A stretch of 6,801 nt of DNA from contig VBGV01000003.1 of NCBI GenBank assembly GCA_005880755.1, positions 1 to 6,801 on the forward strand, in the 5' to 3' direction. Below, piece by piece: positions 1-5,555 of this stretch. The stretch's first letter is position 1; the number at the start of each line of letters is the position of its first letter. Origin of the DNA: Chloroflexota bacterium. Lineage in GTDB: Bacteria; Chloroflexota; Dormibacteria; Dormibacterales; Dormibacteraceae. The notes under the pieces were generated by a model. The model was given only the letters and a program-made list of their open reading frames with translations, was not told the DNA's origin and ran no database searches. The position numbers and the translations under genes were made by a program.

Positions 1-35
1 CTGTCCCGACACGGCCACTTACGCTAACAACTCGA

Positions 36-1142
36 GTGGCCGAAGAAGACCTGTTCGAATCGGTGCCGAATTTTTCCGAAGGTCGGCGCCGCGACGTGAT
101 CGACGCCATCGCGGCGGCCGCCGCCGCCGAAGCGCACGTCCTCGATACCGACGCCGACCCCGACCACAACCGCGTCGTGGTCTCGATCGCCGGTTCACGA
201 TCCCACGTCGTCGACGCGCTGCTGGGTGCGATCGGCGCCGCCGTCGAGCGCATCGATTTGCGTTCGCACAGCGGGGTGCATCCCCGTGTCGGCGCGGCGG
301 ACGTGATTCCCATCGTCCCACTCGGCGACGCCGCGCTCGAAACAGCTCGCGAGATCGCCCACGACACGGGGAAGCGCGTCTGGGCGGAGCTCAAAGTCCC
401 CGTCTACTTCTACGGGCACGGCGAGGGCCGCACGCTGGCCGATATCCGCGCCGGCCGCGTCAAACCCGACCTGGGCGGCCCGGACCTCCACCCCACCGCA
501 GGCGCCGTATGCGTCGGCGCCCGGAGGACGCTCGTCGCGTTCAACGTGATGCTCTTCGATACCGACCTGGTGGCCGCCCGCGCTGTCGCGCGTTCGATGC
601 GCGAGTCCGCGGCCGGCCTGCGCGGCGTGCAGGCACTCGCCTTCGAGCTTCCCGGCCAGCGCGTTCAGCTGTCGATGAACCTGTTCCGCATCGACGAGAC
701 GTCGCCCGCGGACGTGATCGCCGAGCTCGCCCGGCGCGGGGTGGCGATGGGCGCGGAGCAGGTCGTCGGTCTGTGTCCGGCGGTGGTGGCCACCCCGGCC
801 GCCGACGGACGCATCCTGGAGGGCCGCCTGGCCGGCGCCGGCGCGGCCGCAGGCGCGGCTCGGTGCAGCGAGCGTGGCGGCGAGGAGCACGCGGCGCTCG
901 CTGTCCGGCTCACGCGCGAAGCCGATGAGCTGGCCCGGCTGCCCGCCGACCAGGACGCGATCCTCGCGGGCGCGGAGCGGGCGGCCGCCCTCGTGCGCGT
1001 CCTGCAGGCGGCTCAGGTCCTGGACGGAGAGGTCGAAGCGATGCTGCGGGTGGCCGCGCGCGGTCTTCGCGACGCGGTCCAACCGGGCACCCAGTCGATC
1101 TATCGAGCGCGGATCGACGCTCTGGACGCGCGCTTAGCCTGA
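36..1142 (+). CDS. Glutamate formimidoyltransferase (formiminotransferase) with a C-terminal helical extension
   Basis: This 368-residue protein should transfer the formimino group of N-formimino-L-glutamate to tetrahydrofolate. The products are glutamate and 5-formimino-THF, in the cytosolic histidine-degradation/one-carbon pathway. Visible family marks are VPNFSEGR at residues 10-17, HSGVHPR at 78-84, GGPDLHPTAG at 147-156 running into VGARRTLVAFN at 160-170, and QLSMNLFRID at 211-220. The HP..GA..VIP block belongs to the N-terminal subdomain, and His82 corresponds to the proposed catalytic histidine of the mammalian enzyme. Both formiminotransferase subdomains appear complete by about residue 275. 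Single-domain family members are usually near 300 residues; here about 90 further helix-rich residues follow (roughly 280-368). They are too short for a normal cyclodeaminase domain and lack its glycine-rich segment. The start is GTG at 36; the next in-frame Met is residue 174, so no ATG is possible. I see no Shine-Dalgarno sequence; a weak TACGCT lies at 20-25. The stop overlaps the convergent gene. No other histidine-utilisation gene is in the window. Confidence 0.93.
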   Translation: MAEEDLFESVPNFSEGRRRDVIDAIAAAAAAEAHVLDTDADPDHNRVVVSIAGSRSHVVDALLGAIGAAVERIDLRSHSGVHPRVGAADVIPIVPLGDAALETAREIAHDTGKRVWAELKVPVYFYGHGEGRTLADIRAGRVKPDLGGPDLHPTAGAVCVGARRTLVAFNVMLFDTDLVAARAVARSMRESAAGLRGVQALAFELPGQRVQLSMNLFRIDETSPADVIAELARRGVAMGAEQVVGLCPAVVATPAADGRILEGRLAGAGAAAGAARCSERGGEEHAALAVRLTREADELARLPADQDAILAGAERAAALVRVLQAAQVLDGEVEAMLRVAARGLRDAVQPGTQSIYRARIDALDARLA

Positions 1143-2036
1143 GGGTGCGGCCGTGTCGAGGGTCACGTTGCAGGCCCCGCCGCTGATCTCGATCCGATAC
1201 GCGTCGCTCCCGAGGTCACCCGTCGAATAGCTCAGCTTTCCAACCGCGTGAGACTCGCGTCCATCGGCGTTGAGACTCACGGCACCGCCTGAAACATCGA
1301 TCGCCGCCCTCGTCCCGCTCGGCCTATGCACATTGACCGTGAGCGCGCCTCCGTTGACCTTCACGGGGACGATGCCCGAAGCCGGACCGAGCGTGATGTC
1401 GTCGCGGCTTGCCCCGGTGTTGAGGGTGAGGGCCGCCATGTGGAGGTGCGGGACGTTGATGGTGGCTGTGGCGGCGCCGCTGTTGACGGCGATCGTCCAG
1501 CCGACGCTCGGATTGAGCTCCAGGTTGAGGACGAAGCGGCGGCTCTGAAAGATGCCGAAGTTATTGTTCGCCTGGCTGATCCTCAGATTGCCACTCGAAT
1601 CCAGCCGCACGTCGGGTTTCGGCCCCGAGTAGTCGATGCGAGCGTGATACAGCCTGGAGCCGAGGTCTCCGCCATCTGAGATCACGATCGTGGCGGCACC
1701 TGTGTCGACCTGCAGCGACGCTTCGGTGAAAGTCCCCACCTCGCCGGATGCCTCGAAGGAGCTCGTGGCCGATGGATTCGGTGCGATGACGACGTAGGCG
1801 GCCGCGCCGACGACGGCGAGGATGACGACGAGGGCGGCCGCGACCTCGCCGGTCGGGCCGTGCACCGAACGGCGAATGATGATCTCGAGTCCGATCACGA
1901 TCAAGATCACAGGCCACAGGTCGGCGAGCTGGAGGAGGCGGTCGATCGGGATCCGTCCGGTGTTGACGAGCAGCGCGAGGATCCCGACCAGGATCAGGAC
2001 GGCGGGCCAGAAGAAGCTGCGGTAGCGGTAGGTCAA
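1134..2036 (-). CDS. LiaF-like membrane protein: three N-terminal membrane helices plus toastrack/beta-solenoid domain (DUF5668/DUF4097-like)
   Basis: This 300-residue protein is read from TTG at 2036. Hydrophobic helices sit at about residues 8-25, 38-55 and 64-84. The first two form a hairpin with FWPAVLILVG and LWPVILIVIG cores and an Arg-Arg end, typical of the LiaI/LiaF-like DUF5668 membrane region. Residues 93-296 are beta-rich, with recurring turns: DTGAATIVI (111), NSGAATATI (185), NTGASRDDI (206), NGGALTVNV (228), SGGAVSLNA (249) and SGGACNVTL (285). This fits a toastrack/DUF4097-type solenoid, probably outside the membrane. LiaF relatives in Firmicutes restrain an envelope-stress two-component system; no kinase or regulator gene is here, so that role is only a possibility. 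The frame stays open upstream to an ATG at 2114, but that start would overlap the 57-residue gene by 82 bases and add a non-hydrophobic, Arg/His-rich stretch. TTG at 2036 overlaps that gene's stop as TTGA and begins right before the conserved helix, so I prefer it. The 3' end overlaps the formimidoyltransferase gene by nine bases. Confidence 0.8.
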   Translation of the reverse strand: MTYRYRSFFWPAVLILVGILALLVNTGRIPIDRLLQLADLWPVILIVIGLEIIIRRSVHGPTGEVAAALVVILAVVGAAAYVVIAPNPSATSSFEASGEVGTFTEASLQVDTGAATIVISDGGDLGSRLYHARIDYSGPKPDVRLDSSGNLRISQANNNFGIFQSRRFVLNLELNPSVGWTIAVNSGAATATINVPHLHMAALTLNTGASRDDITLGPASGIVPVKVNGGALTVNVHRPSGTRAAIDVSGGAVSLNADGRESHAVGKLSYSTGDLGSDAYRIEISGGACNVTLDTAAPSG

Positions 2037-2179
2037 GGTCTGCGCCGACGGATGATGAACCACACGCCGAGCGCGATGAGCACGACCGGCCAGAAGATGT
2101 CCGCCCGGAGCCACCAGAGGTATCCGAGGTTGTACAGCAGGAAGTAGACGCCCACCACGATCAGGACCGCCGGCCAGAA
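1890..2179 (-). repeat. Four diverged copies of a 30-base Trp-Pro...Gly membrane-helix unit across two genes
   Basis: The units are at 2150-2179 (FWPAVLIVVG), 2066-2095 (FWPVVLIALG), 1983-2012 (FWPAVLILVG) and 1890-1919 (LWPVILIVIG). The first three begin with TTCTGGCC and share most of the following bases. Start-to-start distances are 84, 83 and 93 bases. The 83-base step is the frame change between the two overlapping genes. Two units make each membrane hairpin, which indicates an ancestral single-helix duplication followed by copying of the hairpin. Confidence 0.7.
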
Positions 2180-2206
2180 GAGCTCGTGCCGCCAGAATCG
2201 GTTCAC
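2033..2206 (-). CDS. 57-residue two-helix membrane protein, paralogue of the neighbour's membrane hairpin (LiaI/DUF5668-like)
   Basis: A small gene runs from GTG at 2206 to TGA at 2035-2033. It has an N-terminal basic/aromatic segment (NRFWRHE), helix 1 at about residues 9-28, a short loop with Trp-Trp and Arg-Ala-Asp, helix 2 at about 37-52, and a tail of four arginines and a proline. Both helices carry the core FWPxVLIxxG (residues 10-19 and 38-47). The downstream protein starts with the same layout (FWPAVLILVG, then LWPVILIVIG, then Ile-Ile-Arg-Arg), so the two are paralogous. The Arg-rich end suggests both termini face the cytoplasm. The gene has a -10-like TAAACT seven bases before GTG and no Shine-Dalgarno sequence. 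Its stop overlaps the TTG start of the next gene by four bases, which implies one mRNA and coupled translation. Function is unknown; a partner or regulator of the larger membrane protein is a reasonable inference. Confidence 0.78.
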   Translation of the reverse strand: MNRFWRHELFWPAVLIVVGVYFLLYNLGYLWWLRADIFWPVVLIALGVWFIIRRRRP

Positions 2207-2213
2207 GGGCGCC

Positions 2214-2219
2214 AGTTTA
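2214..2219 (-). promoter_or_regulatory. Probable -10 hexamer for a leaderless mRNA of the 57-residue membrane gene
   Basis: On the minus strand TAAACT (4 of 6 to TATAAT) ends seven bases before the GTG at 2206. Transcription would therefore start at or next to the start codon. No good -35 element is visible at the expected distance, so the call rests on the hexamer, its spacing, and the same spacing at the promoter before 5256. Confidence 0.4.
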
Positions 2220-2242
2220 GAGGCGGACGGTTTTTGCGGGGT

Positions 2243-2281
2243 CCCCGCGAACTCGCAGGCGAAGCCTCCGAGTTCGTGGGG
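2243..2281 (-). terminator. Long GC-rich hairpin just after the peptidase stop; possible terminator or 3'-end stabiliser
   Basis: The arms CGAACTCG (2248-2255) and CGAGTTCG (2269-2276) are perfect inverted repeats. The stem continues outward through one G-T pair to CCCC/GGGG (2243-2246 and 2278-2281). Inward, after a C-C mismatch, it continues to AGGC/GCCT around a GAA loop (plus-strand reading). It begins three bases after the peptidase TAG. No T-run follows in the minus direction, so it is not a classical intrinsic terminator. A U-less high-GC terminator, a Rho-linked pause or an mRNA-protecting stem are all possible. A competing 13-base palindrome (2236-2248) shares its outer arm. The rest of the 78-base gap (2207-2284) holds only the TAAACT hexamer. 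Confidence 0.5.
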
Positions 2282-2284
2282 TGC

Positions 2285-5227
2285 CTATAGCGGTGCGACG
2301 ACCTGGAACAGCTCCGGCCGTTCCCTGCGGGCCTCCTCGATGAGGTCGGCGCCCGCCACCGTGGTCTGCACCGCGGGCGCGGCCATGAAGTACGAGTGCG
2401 TGACCCGGCGCAGATCATCCGCGCTGACCTTCAGCAACCGCTGCTTGAAGCGCTCGCGCGCCTCGCGCGTGAACCCGGTGGCGCGGTTGGTCGCCTCCCG
2501 GCGCCCTTTGATGTCGGGGGACTCCAGGGGATCGACGTCGCCGCAGGCACCGAGGATCGCCTCCTTCAGGTTTTCAGGGTCGATCTCGTGGTCGGTCACC
2601 CACTTCACCGCCTGGTCGAACACGTCATACGTGCGCGTGATGTTGGGGTCACGGTACGAACCGAAGTAAAACGTGCCGCTGGCCACACCCGCCTGCGCGT
2701 AGCCGCCATACGCGCCACCCTTCTCGCGCAGCTCGCGATGCAGAAACGTGTCACGCAAGTAGTTCGCCAGGACGAGCAGGGCGGGGGCGTCCGGATGCAC
2801 GAAGCGGACCGTCTTGAAAATTCGGACGTTGAACGCGACCGGCACCGGCGCCGTGCGGGCCTCGGGCGCTGTTTCGAGCGGGGCGACCTTCGCCGGCGCG
2901 ACATGCTCGCCGTCGGGCGGAAGAGCTCCGACCAGCTCGGTCAGCAGCTCCTCGAGCGGCTGGATCATGGCCTCCTCGCATGTCACGATGATCCGTAGGG
3001 CGCCGCTTCGGAAGAGCACCTTCCGGATCTCGTCGAGGCGCGCGATCACGGGCCCGAGATCCTTCTCGGCGAGCCTGGCCAGCCCACGCATCGTGTGGAG
3101 CATTCCGATTCCCTGCAGGCGGTCGTTGATCGCGCCCTCCGAGCTGAGCTTGGAGTGCGCGCGCAGCAGGGCGAACTGAAAGCCCAGGCCCGCGATCGAG
3201 GTCTCGAGACGCGTGCTGATCTCGGCGATGACCTCCTTCAAGCGTCGCGGCTCGACCTCGAGCCGGGCGACAAGGTCCGTCAGCAGCTCGATGAAAGGCT
3301 GTGCATTGCGGTCGAGAGCGCGCCCGGACACGACAAACGACTGCAGGTAGTCGTCGTTTGCGGCCAGTGACTGGACTTGCGCAGCCGCGCCCACGCCACC
3401 GGTGTGCGCGGCGATCCGAGCGGCGATCTGCACGTAGTCCTGACCGGCGGCGCCGCTCTGGGTGAGGGCGCGGCTGAAGAGTGGAAGCAGGTCCATCTGC
3501 TCGGTCGAGAGAGCGGAGAAGTCGGTGCGGAGGTCGAGGTAGGTGATCCCATTGGTCGGCTGTGGATAGAACTCCACGGTCGCCCGCCGCACGTTGACGT
3601 CGCGGCTCGGAACGTCCTCGAACTTCATCGGGATGTCGGTGAGCTCGAGGGTGGGAAGCGCTTCGAGATCCTGCTTCGCCTCCTGGTCGGCTTTGAGCCG
3701 AAGCGCGTCCTCGACGATCTTCTTCTTGTCCTGGCCGGACAGTTTTGATTCGACCGCCGCCAGCCGGTCGAGCTCAGCCTGGCGCTGGCGCTCCTCGAGC
3801 TTGGTGTCGGGCACGACCGTCAGGAGGGCGCGGTGCTGGTTGTCGAGCAACTCGGCGCGGATGAGGTTTTCGAAGAACCGTCCTTCTGCGCGCGCCTGCT
3901 CGAGATGCTCCAGGTCGGCGTCAAAGTCCATCGAGCTGAGGGGATCGCCTCCATACAGGTAGGCGGGCATCGAAGCGAAGAGGATGCGCAGCGCGTACGG
4001 CAAACCGGCGTTGGAGCGTTCGCGCTTCTCGAACTCCAGGTGGTGGATCGCAGCGTCGACCTGCGAAGCGTCGACACCTCGATCGGCCACGTGCTCCAGC
4101 GTCTCGAGGACGACCTGCTGCACCTTCTCCGCATCCTCGGCGGCGACGCCCTTCAAGCCGGCGCCGAAGACTGCCTCCTTGTAGTCGTCATGGAATCCGC
4201 TGCCGTCGGCGAGCGCGCTGCCCAGGCCGGAATCGATGAGTGCTTTTCTCAGTGGCGAACCCGCGTTGGAGAGGAGAACCTCGCTCAGCACTTTCATCGC
4301 CAGGGCGCGAAACGAATCCGCGCTGGGCACCGTGACCCAGGCGGTCAAGGCTTCCGCCCTGGGCTCGTTGTCTTCGCCGGCCACCGCGGGGTACGGCTCG
4401 ATGGCCGTGGTTGGTTGGACGAAGCGCTTGACGTCCGGAATGGATGAGTCGACCTCGATCCGCTGGAATCGTGAGAGTGCGCTGCGCTCGACGGTCTCGA
4501 GCGTCCTCTCCAACGACTGATCGCCGTAGGTGTAGAAGTGGGCGTTGCTCGGGTGGTAGTGACGAGCGTGGAACTGCTTCAGGTGGTCCCAGGTGAGGTT
4601 GGGGATGTCCTGCGGATCGCCACCCGACACGTACGCGTAGGGCAATCCTGGGAACAGCGCCTTGCCGACCGCGCGGTCGACGGCCGCGCCTGGCGTGGCG
4701 AGCGCGCCCTTCATCTCGTTGAACACGACGCCCTTGTATCGGAGGCCGCTGTTCGGGTCGGCGGGGTCCTCGAACTCGAAACGGATCCCCTCTTGCTTGA
4801 ACGAGTCCTCCGACAGCTTAGGGAAGAAGGTCGCATCCAGGTACACGTCGAGGAGGTTCTTGAAATCCTTCGCGTTACGCGTGCTGAACAAGTACATCGT
4901 CCAGTCGGAGCCGGTGAGCGCATTCATGAAGGTCGCGAGCGACCGGCGGGTCATGCTGAAGAAGGGATCTCTCACCGGGAATCGCTGCGAGCCCGCGAGG
5001 ACGACGTGCTCCAGGATGTGGGCGACTCCTGTTGAGTCGGTTGGAGGCGTGGGAAAGAAAACCGCGAACCCGTTGTTGTCGTCAGGGGTCTCGATGTGGA
5101 TGTGGCGCGCCCCGGTGGTCTGGTGCTCCAGCTCGAGGTAAGCCCCGTCGAGTCGCTCGAGGGTTTCGCGGCGCGTGATCGTGTACCCGCCGATCGCGTC
5201 TACTGCTCCCGATTTTGCTTTTGCCAC
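2285..5227 (-). CDS. M16C family zinc metallopeptidase, presequence protease (PreP)-like
   Basis: This 980-residue peptidase should degrade short unstructured peptides inside a closed two-half chamber, as PreP does. Numbering is from GTG at 5227. The inverted zinc motif HILEH is at 70-74 and is followed by VVLAGSQRFPVRDPFF. The third ligand Glu171 lies in VVFNEMKGA, 97 residues after His74, the spacing seen in PreP. FMNALTGSDWTMY (about 100-112) and YLDATFFP are also PreP-type. A charged helical linker at about 450-535 is the M16C-associated region joining the halves. The C-terminal half retains REKGGAYGG at 834-842, giving the Arg834/Tyr840 pair that contacts substrate, followed by SYRDPN. 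Length matches PreP (about 970-1000). There is no signal peptide, so it is probably cytosolic. An alternative GTG at 5263 adds 12 residues but overlaps the divergent gene's first eight bases. I chose 5227 because a -10-like TAGACT lies at 5244-5239, just upstream, and the extra residues are unremarkable. All catalytic residues are present and no frameshift is seen. Confidence 0.93.
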   Translation of the reverse strand: MAKAKSGAVDAIGGYTITRRETLERLDGAYLELEHQTTGARHIHIETPDDNNGFAVFFPTPPTDSTGVAHILEHVVLAGSQRFPVRDPFFSMTRRSLATFMNALTGSDWTMYLFSTRNAKDFKNLLDVYLDATFFPKLSEDSFKQEGIRFEFEDPADPNSGLRYKGVVFNEMKGALATPGAAVDRAVGKALFPGLPYAYVSGGDPQDIPNLTWDHLKQFHARHYHPSNAHFYTYGDQSLERTLETVERSALSRFQRIEVDSSIPDVKRFVQPTTAIEPYPAVAGEDNEPRAEALTAWVTVPSADSFRALAMKVLSEVLLSNAGSPLRKALIDSGLGSALADGSGFHDDYKEAVFGAGLKGVAAEDAEKVQQVVLETLEHVADRGVDASQVDAAIHHLEFEKRERSNAGLPYALRILFASMPAYLYGGDPLSSMDFDADLEHLEQARAEGRFFENLIRAELLDNQHRALLTVVPDTKLEERQRQAELDRLAAVESKLSGQDKKKIVEDALRLKADQEAKQDLEALPTLELTDIPMKFEDVPSRDVNVRRATVEFYPQPTNGITYLDLRTDFSALSTEQMDLLPLFSRALTQSGAAGQDYVQIAARIAAHTGGVGAAAQVQSLAANDDYLQSFVVSGRALDRNAQPFIELLTDLVARLEVEPRRLKEVIAEISTRLETSIAGLGFQFALLRAHSKLSSEGAINDRLQGIGMLHTMRGLARLAEKDLGPVIARLDEIRKVLFRSGALRIIVTCEEAMIQPLEELLTELVGALPPDGEHVAPAKVAPLETAPEARTAPVPVAFNVRIFKTVRFVHPDAPALLVLANYLRDTFLHRELREKGGAYGGYAQAGVASGTFYFGSYRDPNITRTYDVFDQAVKWVTDHEIDPENLKEAILGACGDVDPLESPDIKGRREATNRATGFTREARERFKQRLLKVSADDLRRVTHSYFMAAPAVQTTVAGADLIEEARRERPELFQVVAPL

Positions 5228-5248
5228 GTGAATGGTTGAGTCTAGGAT
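5221..5248 (+). promoter_or_regulatory. Sigma-70-type promoter for the PPOX/lipoprotein pair, leaderless
   Basis: TTGCCA (5221-5226, 5 of 6 to TTGACA), a 16-base spacer and TAGGAT (5243-5248, 4 of 6 to TATAAT) precede the GTG at 5256 by seven bases. Transcription should start at about 5255-5256, on the start codon, so the mRNA would have no leader and no ribosome binding site. The -35 hexamer overlaps the GTG start of the divergent peptidase (5227-5225). Confidence 0.6.
5239..5244 (-). promoter_or_regulatory. -10-like hexamer for the peptidase gene, overlapping the plus-strand -10
   Basis: On the minus strand TAGACT (4 of 6 to TATAAT) ends 11 bases before the GTG at 5227. It shares the central CTAG with TAGGAT on the other strand, so the two genes may fire from one symmetric element. 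No clear minus-strand -35 is present. The predicted leader is only a few bases. Confidence 0.4.
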
Positions 5249-5255
5249 GTGATTC

Positions 5256-5555
5256 GTGTTCACCGCCGCCGAGCTCGACTTCCTGCGTTCTCAGAGGATC
5301 GGGCGATTCGCGACGGTCGGCCCCTCGGGATGGCCCCACGTCGCGCCGGTGATGTACACGATGAACGACGACGGCTCGCTCGACTTCGACGTCGACGGCG
5401 TGAAGCTGCGCAACCTGGTCGCCGAACCGCGGGGGGCGATGGTCGTCGACGCGATGGGGCCGAAACGCGGCGTCGCGATGCAGGGTCAGGTCGAGCTGAT
5501 CGCGCCCGAGCGGGCGCGCTTGAAGCCTGTCCGCAAGTTTGCCTGGGGCCTTTGA
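5256..5555 (+). CDS. Compact PPOX-class (pyridoxamine 5'-phosphate oxidase-fold) flavin/F420-dependent protein
   Basis: This 99-residue protein resembles the PPOX-class F420-dependent split-barrel family. It has an MFTAAELDFLRSQRIGRFA opening, then TVGPSGWPHVAPV at about 20-32, a DVDGVKLRNLVAEPRGAMVVD strand-helix-strand block at about 45-65, GPKRGVAMQGQVELI at about 68-82, and a KPVRKFAWGL end. The Arg-x-Gly-Arg-x-Ala-Thr-Val-Gly start and the Trp-Gly-Leu end match the ends of longer relatives, so the chain looks complete. It is shorter than the roughly 130 residues usual for the group, apparently through shortened loops. Whether it binds F420, FMN or another cofactor, and its substrate, cannot be read from the sequence. 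GTG at 5256 is used, with a promoter seven bases upstream; the next Met is residue 33. It is co-transcribed with the lipoprotein, whose TTG overlaps its TGA. Confidence 0.8.
   Translation: MFTAAELDFLRSQRIGRFATVGPSGWPHVAPVMYTMNDDGSLDFDVDGVKLRNLVAEPRGAMVVDAMGPKRGVAMQGQVELIAPERARLKPVRKFAWGL

Noticed and set aside
1..35. Bases before the first gene as a full promoter or the end of an upstream gene
   Set aside because: Only 35 bases are visible. TACGCT at 20-25 could be a -10 element, but its spacing to GTG (ten bases) is not decisive and no -35 or coding signal can be judged.
105..140. GC-rich palindromic run (GCGGCGGCCGCCGCC) near the start of the window as a possible regulatory site
   Set aside because: It encodes a run of alanines within the formimidoyltransferase; the symmetry is a by-product of GCC/GCG codons.
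195..1082. Open frame of 295 codons on the minus strand opposite the formimidoyltransferase gene
   Set aside because: It lies entirely within a well-supported gene, its translation is Arg/Gly/His-rich with no recognisable motif, and long antisense frames are expected in GC-rich coding DNA.
2037..2114. ATG at 2114 as the start of the solenoid membrane protein
   Set aside because: It would place 26 Arg/His/Ala-rich residues before the first helix and overlap most of the 57-residue gene, whose conserved membrane sequence shows that this stretch is coded in the other frame.
2396..4447. Plus-strand open frames of about 200 codons (2396-2998 and 3833-4447) opposite the peptidase gene
   Set aside because: They mirror the codon pattern of the conserved M16C protein and show no domain, start signal or composition of their own.
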